Part shown: piece by piece, positions 43,119 to 52,553 of the stretch | Layout: every line of letters starts with the position of its first letter | Position numbering within the stretch: position 1 is the first letter of the stretch | Source: Lacrimispora algidixylanolytica | Lineage (GTDB): Bacteria; Bacillota; Clostridia; Lachnospirales; Lachnospiraceae | DNA length: 64,000 nucleotides | Direction of reading: 5' to 3' | Assembly (NCBI RefSeq): GCF_003609635.1 | Contig: NZ_MCIA01000007.1 | Span: 1-64,000 of the forward strand | The notes under the pieces: model-generated | Told to the model about the DNA's origin: nothing | Databases searched by the model: none | Seen by the model: the letters and a program-made list of their open reading frames with translations, nothing else | Program-made: the position numbers and the translations under genes

Positions 43119-44050
43119 GAAAAGAGGCCGTTTTTACGGTAAGCAACCTCTACCGGGATGATATGAATATCTATGGCTATCGCTTTGGAAGAGGGGATAA
43201 GTCCGCCTGTATTGTGGGAGCATGCAGAGGGAACGAGATCCAGCAGCTTTATATATGCTCCCAACTGATCCGTCAGCTAAAAGAGCTAGAAGAAAGAGGA
43301 GCCATTGTAAAGGGAAATGAGATTATGGTGATCCCCACGTTAAATACGGCTTCCATGAATCTTGGAAAGAGATTTTGGCCCACGGATGATTCGGACATTA
43401 ACCGGATGTTTCCAGGCGATAAGAATGGAGAAATTACAAAGCGAATTGCTGCTGGAGTCTTTGACGCTGTGAAGGAATTTAGCTATGGGATTCAGTTTAC
43501 CAGCTTTTACATTCCAGGAGACTTTATTCCACATGTGAGAATGATGGACACTGGCGTGCAAAACCCAAGCCTTGCTAATTTATTCGGTCTTCCCTATGTT
43601 CTCGTCCGAGAGGCAAAACCAATTGATAAGGTGACCCTCAATTACAACTGGCAGCTAAATAACACCAGTGCGTTTTCTGTTTACACCAGCAGTACGGATC
43701 AAATTGATGAAGAATCGGCAAAGCTTGCGGCGGCTTCTGTGCTTCGCTTCCTCACAAGAATGGGTATGATTCGTTATCCCAGCCACAGCGGATACATTGC
43801 CACGGTTCTTCAAGAAAGTGACTTAGCAAGCGTAAGGACGGACCAAGGCGGTATTTACCGTCCCTGCTTTAAACCGGGTCAGGAAGTGAGACGAGGTGAG
43901 GTGCTTGCGGAGATATTAGATCCCTTTGAGGGAGAGATTATAAGCCAGATTCTAGCCCCTGCAGAAGGAATCGTCTTTTTTGCCCATTCCCAGCCTCTTG
44001 TAATGGAGGGCGCTATCATTTATAAAATTATTCGAAGGCTCCACCAGTAG
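43115..44050 (+). CDS. degenerate M14 deacylase paralogue, probable pseudoenzyme
   Basis: A 311-residue relative of the preceding protein with the same length and fold markers (INRMFPGD about 93, beta-rich C-terminus). The catalytic sites are gone. HGDE is replaced by RGNE (about 33). The DLH zinc site aligns with QFT in YGIQFTSFY. The EMGVG glutamate is replaced in FSVYTSS. The frame is intact, so this is a maintained protein rather than a decayed gene. It may be a regulatory or structural partner of the active copy, which is inference. Confidence 0.8.
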   Translation: MRKEAVFTVSNLYRDDMNIYGYRFGRGDKSACIVGACRGNEIQQLYICSQLIRQLKELEERGAIVKGNEIMVIPTLNTASMNLGKRFWPTDDSDINRMFPGDKNGEITKRIAAGVFDAVKEFSYGIQFTSFYIPGDFIPHVRMMDTGVQNPSLANLFGLPYVLVREAKPIDKVTLNYNWQLNNTSAFSVYTSSTDQIDEESAKLAAASVLRFLTRMGMIRYPSHSGYIATVLQESDLASVRTDQGGIYRPCFKPGQEVRRGEVLAEILDPFEGEIISQILAPAEGIVFFAHSQPLVMEGAIIYKIIRRLHQ

Positions 44051-44061
44051 CAGAAACCTAC

Positions 44062-44091
44062 TTGACTGGTAAGGTGATAATTGTCTATAAT
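44062..44091 (+). promoter_or_regulatory. promoter of the DUF3877-like gene
   Basis: TTGACT (44062-44067) and TATAAT (44086-44091) are 18 bases apart, 51 bases before the ATG. Confidence 0.7.
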
Positions 44092-44142
44092 AGGGAGAGA
44101 AACTGTTAGAAAAAGGACAGGCACCAGGTGGGGAGAAGAAAC

Positions 44143-44682
44143 ATGCAGTATGCTTTTTTGGAACAGATGCTCATTAATTCAATCAAGGAAGTTCAGATTA
44201 AATTAGGATATGAAAAAGAAGCCATCCGGTTTTATTACCCGGAAAAGGCTCTCATACGAGCAGTGAAGATAAATGGAAATTTAAAAGAAGAGATAAAAGC
44301 CTTTATGGAAGGCTTTAAAGAATATACAAAAGACAAGCTTCATAACGTAAGGATTACCAAAAGCCAGGAGAGATTCTGTTTTGAGATACCGCCAGAAGGT
44401 GTGGAATACGTGTATCAGAATGTGGAAGACAACGGATTTTTAAGAGAGTTTATAAAAGCAGTGGAAAAGCCAGGTACTACACTAGATGATATATTAAGTG
44501 TATTTGGAAGCTATTCTCAGGGCAGGATTATTTGTAATACTTCAAATCAGGAAGAATGTGATTATGTTATATTTTTTGAAGACGCTTCCTTTGATTATTA
44601 CAGGTATTATATTAAGTTTCATGAAAACCATGTGACATACCACCGGTTTCTTCTGGAAGAAGCAGTGGAAATGGGATTATAA
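44143..44682 (+). CDS. DUF3877-like protein of unknown function
   Basis: A 179-residue soluble protein with no signal peptide or membrane segment. It resembles the clostridial DUF3877 group in length and in segments such as YYPEKALIRAVK (about 28) and GRIICNTSNQEECDYVIFF (in part, about 129), but I am not certain. A GGGGAGAAG site precedes the ATG at 44143. An NlpC/P60 gene follows at 24 bases and may be co-transcribed. No function is proposed. Confidence 0.65.
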   Translation: MQYAFLEQMLINSIKEVQIKLGYEKEAIRFYYPEKALIRAVKINGNLKEEIKAFMEGFKEYTKDKLHNVRITKSQERFCFEIPPEGVEYVYQNVEDNGFLREFIKAVEKPGTTLDDILSVFGSYSQGRIICNTSNQEECDYVIFFEDASFDYYRYYIKFHENHVTYHRFLLEEAVEMGL

Positions 44683-44706
44683 AATACATCAAACAGGGAG
44701 AAATAT

Positions 44707-45243
44707 ATGCGAAAGAAATTATTGGTCAAAGCTTTGCTATTAAGTCTTTTCATGATCTCTGCGGGCAGCATTCCGGCAAGGGCTGATACTGGAACCGTTC
44801 AAAACATTCCCATCGTGCCTCCTATGCCCTTTGAAGCTCTATCCGGTCCATCTTTTAGTGGAAAGGGCCCAGGTGTGTCTGGTGTTTTCTCAGGAAAAGG
44901 GCAAGACGTAGCAAATTATGCAAGACAGTTTCTTGGAAATCCTTACGTTTATGGCGGGACAAGCCTGACGGAAGGAGCGGACTGCTCTGGATTTGTCTTA
45001 AGCATTTATAAGCAGTACGGAGTGAATCTGCCAAGAACATCTGAGGAACAGGGAAAAGCAGGAATTGAGATTAATGGAATAGAAAATGCAAAACCAGGAG
45101 ATCTGATTTCGTACATAGGCCACATCGGAATTTATGGAGGCGACCGTAAGCTGATCCATGCAAGCGGACCAGAGGATGGCATTAAGGTATCCAATATAGA
45201 TTTTAAGCCCATCCAGTCCATAAGAAGAATTTTAAGCGAATAA
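44707..45243 (+). CDS. secreted NlpC/P60 peptidoglycan endopeptidase
   Basis: A 178-residue exported protein. The signal peptide covers about 1-26, ending PARA. After a Gly/Pro/Ser-rich linker, the NlpC/P60 domain (about 62-178) has the catalytic cysteine in GADCSGFVLS (about 96) and the histidine in YIGHIGIYGG (about 139). It should cut stem-peptide bonds in the cell wall. No cell-wall binding repeats are present, so it is a minimal form. Confidence 0.92.
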   Translation: MRKKLLVKALLLSLFMISAGSIPARADTGTVQNIPIVPPMPFEALSGPSFSGKGPGVSGVFSGKGQDVANYARQFLGNPYVYGGTSLTEGADCSGFVLSIYKQYGVNLPRTSEEQGKAGIEINGIENAKPGDLISYIGHIGIYGGDRKLIHASGPEDGIKVSNIDFKPIQSIRRILSE

Positions 45244-45250
45244 AAGTGAG

Positions 45251-45289
45251 CGCATCAGGTTTTTTGTCAGCAGCCTGGTGCGTTTTTTG
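45251..45289 (+). terminator. terminator after the NlpC/P60 gene
   Basis: CGCATCAGG (45251-45259) pairs with CCTGGTGCG (45274-45282), followed by six T residues. Confidence 0.88.
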
Positions 45290-45355
45290 TATTTTCACCG
45301 GAGAATACAAATTTGCCGGGTCAATATATATAGTTTGTCAGGAGGATATAAAGAG

Positions 45356-45416
45356 TTTGTCCCGTATAATGAGTATAAAAGCAAAGGGTTTGTTGATATC
45401 ATAAAATAGGGACAAA
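45356..45416. promoter_or_regulatory. promoter region of yesMN-like genes with inverted repeat
   Basis: TATAAT is at 45365-45370 without a clear -35. TTTGTCCC (45356-45363) and GGGACAAA (45409-45416) are perfect inverse copies flanking it, and AGTTTGTC occurs twice upstream. This may be a binding site, possibly for the AraC-type regulator encoded at 47217. Confidence 0.35.
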
Positions 45417-45434
45417 AGATAACAGGGGGCAGTT

Positions 45435-47204
45435 ATGGGGCAGAGATGGAAACGATTTCGAAGTAGATTAGACGACTATAAATTAAGAAAAAAGCTAAAA
45501 TTTCTATATATCTATTGTGTGTTGCTTCCACTTATTATTACAGACAGTGTAATTATCTACATATTCATTGCATCGGAAAACGCAAACGTACAAAGAGGCA
45601 TGGAAAATATTGCCAGTGCAGTTAAATATAATTTCTTCTATGACGTGGAAGAGGCAGCAGGTGCAACCAAAAAAATCTATATGAACAAATACGTCAACCA
45701 GTTTTTGGACAAGCAATTTGAATCACAACTGGATTACTATTTAAGCTATCAGGCTTTTATGAAAGATTCTCTGTTTGAAAGCAGCATAGGATCCACTGCT
45801 TCAAAAATTACGATGTATGCGGACAACCAAACCATTGTAAGCGGAGGAAAATTTAAAAGGCTTTCCCCTGTAAGAGATCAGGAATGGTATCACTATTTAA
45901 TCTCCTCCAATCAGGATGGGGTGCTCTATATCTATTACGATAGTAGTAGCATTCCAACGGTAGATGCCAAGAAGAGAATCACTTTTTTAAGAAAATTAAA
46001 TTTTTATCAGCGGGATGGATTTGAAAAGATCGTAAAGATGGATCTTGATTATAGCAGCATGGTTCAAAGCTTTACGAAAATGAATTACGATGCTCCAGTT
46101 TATGTCTGTTGGAATAATAAAATAATCTTATCCAATCAAGGACATTCCGGCCTATGGGATGACTTTGATACTTTTGATCTTCAAAGCCAGGTTGGTTATG
46201 AAACTACCTTTGCCTCTTATGGAATGGATCTTCAAATCTATGTCTTAAAGCCAAAGACAGTTATTCTTAGCCAGATCATCAATAACATCCCGTTGATTTC
46301 CTTGCTCATTATGATTAATACCGTTCTCCCCTGGTTTTTTATGAAAATGATCAGCCAGTCCTTTACCGAGCGCCTTAGGGAACTTAGTGAAGCATTTAAG
46401 CGGGTAGATGATGAAAAGCTGATGGAAATAAAAAATGTCAGGGGAGAAGATGAAATCGGAATGGTAATGCGCAATTACAACCGCATGGTAACCACCATTA
46501 ACGATTTGATTCAGACGGTTTACATCGACAGGTTACGAGAACAGGAGATGGATATTGAGAGGCAGAATGCGGAGCTTTTGGCACTGCACAGCCAGATCAA
46601 CCCTCATTTTCTCTTTAATGCGTTAGAAAGCATTCGAATGCACAGCTTACTAAAAAACGAAAAAGAAACAGCCTGTATGGTGGAACAGCTCGCTAGGATG
46701 GAACGGCAGAATTTCGATTGGGGAACGGATTTCATAACCGTAAAAGAAGAAATATCATTTGTAGAGGCATACCTACAGCTCCAAAAATACCGCTTTGGGG
46801 ACAGGCTTTCCTATAAGCTTGATATCATGGAGGAATGCTTAGATTACAGGATTCCAAAGCTTACCATAGTCACGTTTGCAGAGAATGCTTGTGTTCATGG
46901 AATCGAGAGTAAGTCAACACAGGGCTGGATTTTTGTCCGAATTTACTTAAAAGATGAGATGTTTTATCTGGAAATAGAGGATACAGGAGAAGGAATTGAG
47001 GAGTCATTCTTAGAAGAATTAAAATATAAGATGGAGCATGCCAGCATTGATAAGTTAAAAGATAAAAAAGGAGTTGGTATTTTAAATGCCTGCTTGCGGC
47101 TTAAGATGGCTACGGAAGATAAGGTCAGTTTTGATTTAGAAAGTGAAGCCGGGTTATCTACCATGATAACCATAAAAATACCGGTATCATATCTATCGAA
47201 ATAG
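45435..47204 (+). CDS. YesM-type sensor histidine kinase
   Basis: A 589-residue membrane kinase. Two helices (about 27-48 and 278-300) flank an external sensor of about 230 residues. A HAMP segment follows (about 305-360), then the His_kinase core with HSQINPHFLFNALESIR (about 390) and the ATPase box DTGEGIEE. It should read an extracellular sugar and phosphorylate the regulator encoded 12 bases downstream. The neighbouring transporter and GH8 gene suggest xylo-oligosaccharides, which is inference. Confidence 0.92.
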   Translation: MGQRWKRFRSRLDDYKLRKKLKFLYIYCVLLPLIITDSVIIYIFIASENANVQRGMENIASAVKYNFFYDVEEAAGATKKIYMNKYVNQFLDKQFESQLDYYLSYQAFMKDSLFESSIGSTASKITMYADNQTIVSGGKFKRLSPVRDQEWYHYLISSNQDGVLYIYYDSSSIPTVDAKKRITFLRKLNFYQRDGFEKIVKMDLDYSSMVQSFTKMNYDAPVYVCWNNKIILSNQGHSGLWDDFDTFDLQSQVGYETTFASYGMDLQIYVLKPKTVILSQIINNIPLISLLIMINTVLPWFFMKMISQSFTERLRELSEAFKRVDDEKLMEIKNVRGEDEIGMVMRNYNRMVTTINDLIQTVYIDRLREQEMDIERQNAELLALHSQINPHFLFNALESIRMHSLLKNEKETACMVEQLARMERQNFDWGTDFITVKEEISFVEAYLQLQKYRFGDRLSYKLDIMEECLDYRIPKLTIVTFAENACVHGIESKSTQGWIFVRIYLKDEMFYLEIEDTGEGIEESFLEELKYKMEHASIDKLKDKKGVGILNACLRLKMATEDKVSFDLESEAGLSTMITIKIPVSYLSK

Positions 47205-47216
47205 GGGGGAATATTT

Positions 47217-48806
47217 ATGTTTCGAGTATTGTTAGTGGATGATGAGCCTTTTATTTTGCAGGGCCTAAAGGTTTTAATCGATTGGGAGGAAGAAGGATAT
47301 GAGATTGTCAAAACAGCAGCAAATGGGATGGAGGCATTAAGCTATCTAAAAGAGAATAAGGTGGATTTAATCATTGCTGACATTAAGATGCCTGTAATGT
47401 CAGGGCTTGAGTTGCTGGAGCTTATAAGAAAAGATAAGATATCAGATGCTTATTTTATCATCTTAAGCGGATTTAGTGATTTCTCCTTTGCACAGCAAGC
47501 AATCCGAAATGACTGTTTTGACTACATACTTAAGCCCGTTGTAAGGGATGAATTAATTCGAGTACTACATCGGTTGAATTATTTAAGTCAGGGAAATAAT
47601 ACACAAAAACAAAACACGCAAAAAATGGAAAAGGCTTATCTGGCTAGAAATATGATTTCTCTTATTTTTGGGAAATACGATCAGATTAATCTGGATTACA
47701 TCAGGGATCATATGAAGTGGTCAGAGGGAATCAGTTACGTAGACATTGAGATTGATAATATCGGTCAAATGGAAGAGCTCATGGATGAGGAAAAAAGGAA
47801 CCAGCAAAGAAAACTCTACGATGCATGTCTGAATTTCTTAAAGGAGGATGGAGACCATTGCATCTTTGATGTAACAAGCCATGAAAAGAGCTATGATATT
47901 GGCTTTCTTTACTGCGATTATATGGCGGAGAATCAAAAGATGAATCAGAAAGAATTTCTGGAACAGTTTCGAAGTTCTTTATACGATGCAATCAAGCTTC
48001 CAGTCATCATGCTGGTAGGGAAAAAGGTAGGAGATATTTCTAAAATATCGACTTCCTATGGAGCCGCCCGTATTTTACGCTCTTTCCAGGCCTTTCGGAA
48101 TAAGCGCCCGATTTATTTTTATGAAAAAGAGGTGCAGGTTAATAACAATGGAATTGTATTATGTAAACAACACCTGGACAATTTGCTTCTGGCTGTGGAA
48201 CAGAATGCAAAGGGGAAAATAGGGCAAAGTGTAGAACAGCTATTTGAAGAGATGAAGCATATGAGATTTACCATGGATACAGTTAATCTTAACATCAACT
48301 ACCTCTTATTTCAGTTCATACATCTTGCCTCGGAACAAGATAGTTATGTAAACCAAGAAGAGATTATGCGATTTATTGGTGAAAATTCCTTTGAAGGAGA
48401 AATGTTACGAGGAGGCAAGGAGCACCTGACCCGTTTATCCTGTGAATATGCAGATTATATCGAGCAGCTGCGCAAACACGTATCAAAGGATATCTTACAT
48501 GAGGTAGAAAAAGATATCCGGAAAAACTATGGAAAAAATCTTACCTTAAGAGAGTACAGCAACAAATATTATTTAAACAGTGCCTATTTGGGTCAGCTTT
48601 TTCGCAAAAAATACGGGATGTCTTTTAAGGACTACTTAAATAACTGCCGCATCGAACAGGCTGCAGTTAGACTTTTAAGAACGGATGATAAGGTTTATCA
48701 GATCGCAGAGGAAGTGGGATATCATGACCTGGATTACTTTGTAAACCGGTTTATCTCCGTTAAGGGTTGTACCCCGTCAAAGTTTAGAAAAGGGGCCAGG
48801 CATTAA
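47217..48806 (+). CDS. YesN-type AraC-family response regulator
   Basis: A 529-residue regulator. The receiver (1-120) has VDDEPF and the phospho-aspartate in LIIADIKMPVMSG (about 55). A long middle region (about 130-420) is typical of YesN. The AraC double HTH is at about 430-529 (LREYSNKYYLNSAYLGQLFRKK in part, and IAEEVGYHDLDYFVNRF). It should activate the transporter genes that follow. An imperfect hairpin closes the transcript. Confidence 0.93.
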   Translation: MFRVLLVDDEPFILQGLKVLIDWEEEGYEIVKTAANGMEALSYLKENKVDLIIADIKMPVMSGLELLELIRKDKISDAYFIILSGFSDFSFAQQAIRNDCFDYILKPVVRDELIRVLHRLNYLSQGNNTQKQNTQKMEKAYLARNMISLIFGKYDQINLDYIRDHMKWSEGISYVDIEIDNIGQMEELMDEEKRNQQRKLYDACLNFLKEDGDHCIFDVTSHEKSYDIGFLYCDYMAENQKMNQKEFLEQFRSSLYDAIKLPVIMLVGKKVGDISKISTSYGAARILRSFQAFRNKRPIYFYEKEVQVNNNGIVLCKQHLDNLLLAVEQNAKGKIGQSVEQLFEEMKHMRFTMDTVNLNINYLLFQFIHLASEQDSYVNQEEIMRFIGENSFEGEMLRGGKEHLTRLSCEYADYIEQLRKHVSKDILHEVEKDIRKNYGKNLTLREYSNKYYLNSAYLGQLFRKKYGMSFKDYLNNCRIEQAAVRLLRTDDKVYQIAEEVGYHDLDYFVNRFISVKGCTPSKFRKGARH

Positions 48807-48815
48807 AACGAAACG

Positions 48816-48860
48816 GGGCGAATTATGTATATCACATATATAATTTGCCCTGTCTTCTTA
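48816..48860 (+). terminator. imperfect terminator after the yesN-like gene
   Basis: GGGCGAATTATGTA (from 48816) pairs, with G-U pairs, with TATATAATTTGCCC (48837-48850). The T-run is short (TGTCTTCTT). Confidence 0.65.
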
Positions 48861-48933
48861 TATGCTTTCCCCAGTTGTGAAAACAGCAGATTCAAGTAAA
48901 CTTATAGTATAAAATAAAAGGGAGGAAAAAGCT

Positions 48934-50619
48934 TTGAAACGAAAACAGTTTACAGCTCTGCTTTTAGTTGGTGCCGTAATAATGTCAACTCTTTCAGGGT
49001 GCTCCATGGGAGCGTCATCAAAAGGCAAGAATGCAGCAAAGAATGATGGGGGAATCAAGGAGTTTACATATTTTGTTGCAGTACCAGGCAATGAGATTAA
49101 TGATGATAATGAGATTCAACAAAAGATTGCCGAAATCACAGGGGCTAAGGTAAAGGAAACATGGTTGACCGGTCAGACTGCGAAGGAAGCGGTTGGTACC
49201 TTAATTGCAGGAGGAGAGTATCCTGATTTTATCTGCGGAAGTGAAGGAAGTAGTCAGCTCTATGAAGCAGGAGCCTTGGTTGCACTTGATGATTACATAG
49301 ACAAGTATCCGAATATAAAGAATTTTTTTACTAAAACAGAATGGGAAAGCCTGCGTCAGGCAGATGGACATATCTATTGGATTCCTCAGTTTAACAACAG
49401 CTATGGAAAAGAGATGGAAACAACCCATAACGACGAAGCCTTCTGGATTCAGACCCGTGTACTGAAATGGGCAGGCTATCCAAAGGTTACCACCATGGAT
49501 CAGTATTTTGACCTGATTGAACGTTATCAGGAAGCCAATCCTACCATGCCAAATGGAACTAAGAATATTCCATACACCATCCTGTGTGATGACTGGAGAT
49601 ATTTCTGTCTGGAGAATGCTCCGCTGTTCTTAGACGGATATGCCAATGATGGAAGCTGTATCGTGGACCCAGAGACAAAAAAGGTAATTGATTACAATAC
49701 CACACCAACAGCAAAGGTCTATTTCAATAAACTGAATCAGGAATTTAAAAAGGGAATCGTTGATCCCGAATCCTTCACTCAGAAATACGATGAATACATT
49801 GCAAAACTATCCACCGGCCGTGTGCTTGGAATGATTGATCAGTGGTGGGATTTTTATAATACCGTTAATGATGCATTAAAACAGCAGGGACTTGAAGATC
49901 TTGGCTGTAATTATGTGCCACTTCCAATTACCATTAAAGAGGGAGTACAAAGCAGATGGCATACCTCAGGAGACACTGTAAATGTAGGGTCCGGTATTTC
50001 CATCACCAAAGACTGCAAGGATGTAGAAGGGGCACTGAAGTTTATTAATGATTTATTAAGCCAGGAAGTCATTAATCTTAGAAACTGGGGCATAAAAGAT
50101 GTAGATTATATGGTAGATAAAGATGGTTTATTCTACCGGACTCCTGAAATCCGTATGCAGGTTACCAACACTGGATACAAAGCGTCTCATATGTGTACTT
50201 ATTCCTATTTCCCTATCTATTCTGGAATGAGCCAGGATAACCTCAATGCAAATAAGCCAGAGCAGCAGCCCAATGAATTCTTAAGCAGTCTGCCAAAGAA
50301 TGTTCAAGAGTGTTTAGAAGCTTATAACAGCAAAAACTACATTGATATGGTTGGCAGAAATGAGATTCCAGGTCCTTGGTACCCAATTTATACCTTTGTC
50401 GGCACCATGACAACGGCAACACCAGGTGGAACCACTTGGATAAAAATGCGTGAAATCAAGCAAGAGTACCTGCCAAAAGTAGTTATGGCTCCTGATTTTG
50501 AAGAGGGTTGGAAGGAATATATGAAAGTTTATGAAACCTGCAATCCTAAGGCATTTTTAGATGAAGTACAGCCGGAAGTAGATCGAAGAATTGAACTCTC
50601 AGAAAAAGCAGCACAATAA
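48934..50619 (+). CDS. ABC transporter solute-binding lipoprotein
   Basis: This 561-residue protein begins with TTG behind GGGAGG. The lipobox is LSGCSMG (Cys about 23), so the mature protein is anchored outside the membrane. It belongs to the large extracellular family 1 / LplA-like binding proteins that go with LplB/YtcP permeases and YesMN systems. It should capture an oligosaccharide. Aromatic residues are frequent (for example QWWDFYNT), as in sugar-binding clefts. A hairpin separates it from the permeases. Confidence 0.92.
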   Translation: MKRKQFTALLLVGAVIMSTLSGCSMGASSKGKNAAKNDGGIKEFTYFVAVPGNEINDDNEIQQKIAEITGAKVKETWLTGQTAKEAVGTLIAGGEYPDFICGSEGSSQLYEAGALVALDDYIDKYPNIKNFFTKTEWESLRQADGHIYWIPQFNNSYGKEMETTHNDEAFWIQTRVLKWAGYPKVTTMDQYFDLIERYQEANPTMPNGTKNIPYTILCDDWRYFCLENAPLFLDGYANDGSCIVDPETKKVIDYNTTPTAKVYFNKLNQEFKKGIVDPESFTQKYDEYIAKLSTGRVLGMIDQWWDFYNTVNDALKQQGLEDLGCNYVPLPITIKEGVQSRWHTSGDTVNVGSGISITKDCKDVEGALKFINDLLSQEVINLRNWGIKDVDYMVDKDGLFYRTPEIRMQVTNTGYKASHMCTYSYFPIYSGMSQDNLNANKPEQQPNEFLSSLPKNVQECLEAYNSKNYIDMVGRNEIPGPWYPIYTFVGTMTTATPGGTTWIKMREIKQEYLPKVVMAPDFEEGWKEYMKVYETCNPKAFLDEVQPEVDRRIELSEKAAQ

Positions 50620-50628
50620 TAGCGTAAG

Positions 50629-50675
50629 AACAGGCAGAGCAATTTGTCCTTAAACTGCATCTGCCTGTTTTTTCA
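50629..50675 (+). terminator. partial terminator between binding protein and permease genes
   Basis: AACAGGCAGA (50629-50638) pairs with TCTGCCTGTT (50660-50669), and T residues follow. It sits inside the transport operon and should lower permease expression relative to the binding protein. Confidence 0.8.
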
Positions 50676-50691
50676 GTAAAGGGGTGATACC

Positions 50692-51627
50692 ATGACATCT
50701 GTTGTGAATGGAAGAACTAGAAAGATCAACTGGAAAGAAATGAAACGACAAAAAGTGCTGTTGCTATGGTCTTTGGTTTATGTGATCTATGGATTTATAT
50801 TTTGTTATCTGCCCCTGGCAGGCTGGCTTATGGCATTTGAAAACTACAAGCCAAAGGATGGATTTTTTCATTCCCAATTTATAGGACTTGGTAAGTTTAA
50901 ACAGTTATTTGTTGACGATGGATTTCTTCGCGTAATTAGAAATACTCTGGCAATGGGAGTTATTAATCTTGTTGTAACCTTTGTTGCTGCTATCGTATTT
51001 GCAATCCTTTTAAATGAGTTAAAATCTCAGGGTGGGAAAAAAGTAGTTCAGACCATATCCTATCTGCCCCACTTTTTATCCTGGATTATTGTAACTGGTA
51101 TCTTACATGACGCTCTTTCGGGAACTGGAATTGTAAACGATCTTCTATTACGCTTTCATTTATTAAAGGAGCCTCTTAACTTTTTTGCACACCCAAAGTA
51201 TTTCTGGGGGATTGTGGCCTTTGCCAACGTGTGGAAGGAAACAGGCTGGAATGCCATTATCTACTTGGCAGCAATCGTTGCAATTGACACAAATCTTTAT
51301 GAGGCGGCTGCCATTGACGGCGCAGGAAGATGGGCGAGAATTAGATACATCACACTGCCCGGAATCAAGCCAACGATTATCATACTCCTTTTGATGAATG
51401 CAGGAAATGTTCTAAATGCCGGCTTTGAGGTACAGTATCTTTTAGGAAACGGACTAGTACAAAGCGTCTCCCAGACCATAGACATCTATGTTCTGAAATG
51501 GGGAATCAGCCAGGGAGATTATTCCTTGGGTACAGCGGCAGGAGTATTCAAAAGCGTAGTAAGTATTGTCATCATATTAATAGCGAATGGGATGGCCAAA
51601 CGAGCTGGAGAAGAGCGCTTATTCTAA
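50692..51627 (+). CDS. ABC sugar transporter permease, LplB type
   Basis: A 311-residue permease with six helices. The coupling loop EAAAIDGAGRWARIRYITLPG (in part, about 204) carries the EAA motif that contacts the ATPase. It matches the LplB/PotB-like group. No ATP-binding gene is present, which is normal for these systems since a shared MsmK-type ATPase serves several transporters. It pairs with the next gene. Confidence 0.93.
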   Translation: MTSVVNGRTRKINWKEMKRQKVLLLWSLVYVIYGFIFCYLPLAGWLMAFENYKPKDGFFHSQFIGLGKFKQLFVDDGFLRVIRNTLAMGVINLVVTFVAAIVFAILLNELKSQGGKKVVQTISYLPHFLSWIIVTGILHDALSGTGIVNDLLLRFHLLKEPLNFFAHPKYFWGIVAFANVWKETGWNAIIYLAAIVAIDTNLYEAAAIDGAGRWARIRYITLPGIKPTIIILLLMNAGNVLNAGFEVQYLLGNGLVQSVSQTIDIYVLKWGISQGDYSLGTAAGVFKSVVSIVIILIANGMAKRAGEERLF

Positions 51628-51638
51628 GGAGGTCAGGC

Positions 51639-52541
51639 ATGATGAAAAGAGCAACAACACGTAAAAAAACATCAGTAGGCGAAAAAGTCTTTGTTTTCTT
51701 AAATGGGTTTTTTATGATTTTATTTGTAATCATAACCCTTTACCCGGTTTGGAATACCTTGGTTATATCCCTTAATAATGGAACCGATTCCCTACGGGGG
51801 GGATTGTATTTATGGCCAAGAATGTGGACTCTTAAAAATTTTAACACCGTGTTACATAAGAAGAATCTGCTGGTAGGTGCCTATGTTACTGTGGCAAGGA
51901 CCATAATAGGAACTCTTATGGCATTAGGAGCCAATGCCATCCTCGCTTATATCGTAAGCCGGAAGCGTTTTCTCTTTAAAAGACAGTTATCTTTATTCTG
52001 GGTTATTACCATGTATGTAAACGGAGGTTTGATTCCAACCTTTCTCTTATTCAAAGGACTTGGTCTTACCAACAACTTTCTGGTATATATTATTCCAGGA
52101 ATGATAAGTGCCTTTTATATGCTCGTAATCCGTACTTTTATGGTAGGTATTCCAGATAGTTTTGAAGAATCTGCCCAATTAGATGGAGCTGGAGATGTGG
52201 TTATTTTTACAAAAATCATTTCTCCTTTATGCAAACCGGTATATGCCACGGTTGCGTTATTTTGTGCCGTGGGGCATTGGAATTCCTGGTTTGATGCCAT
52301 GTTATACAACCGGATGAACTCGAATCTGACTACATTGCAGTACGAGTTAATGAAGCTATTATCCTCGGTGACCAATCAAAGCACCTCAGTAGAATCCATG
52401 AAGAATGCGGTGGGGACCGTAACTCCAACATCCGTCCGAGCTGCGGCAACCATACTTACTATGCTTCCCATCGTCTGCCTCTACCCATTTTTACAGAGGT
52501 ATTTTGTTACTGGCCTTACCATTGGAGGAGTAAAGGAATAA
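51639..52541 (+). CDS. ABC sugar transporter permease, YtcP/LplC type
   Basis: A 300-residue permease with six helices and the EAA-type loop EESAQLDGAGDVVIFTKIISP (in part, about 179). It starts with an ATG pair at 51639/51642 after AAGGAGG; an upstream in-frame extension lies inside the previous permease gene and lacks a ribosome site. It forms the heterodimeric channel with the LplB-type protein. Confidence 0.93.
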   Translation: MMKRATTRKKTSVGEKVFVFLNGFFMILFVIITLYPVWNTLVISLNNGTDSLRGGLYLWPRMWTLKNFNTVLHKKNLLVGAYVTVARTIIGTLMALGANAILAYIVSRKRFLFKRQLSLFWVITMYVNGGLIPTFLLFKGLGLTNNFLVYIIPGMISAFYMLVIRTFMVGIPDSFEESAQLDGAGDVVIFTKIISPLCKPVYATVALFCAVGHWNSWFDAMLYNRMNSNLTTLQYELMKLLSSVTNQSTSVESMKNAVGTVTPTSVRAAATILTMLPIVCLYPFLQRYFVTGLTIGGVKE

Positions 52542-52553
52542 GGAGGGAACAGT

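Noticed and set aside
43115-44050. Second M14-like gene considered a decaying pseudogene
   Set aside because: The frame is full length with normal codon use and conserved fold motifs, so a maintained pseudoenzyme fits better.
51498-51638. Longer second-permease reading beginning inside the first permease
   Set aside because: The extension is an alternative frame of the first permease and an AAGGAGG site marks the later ATG.
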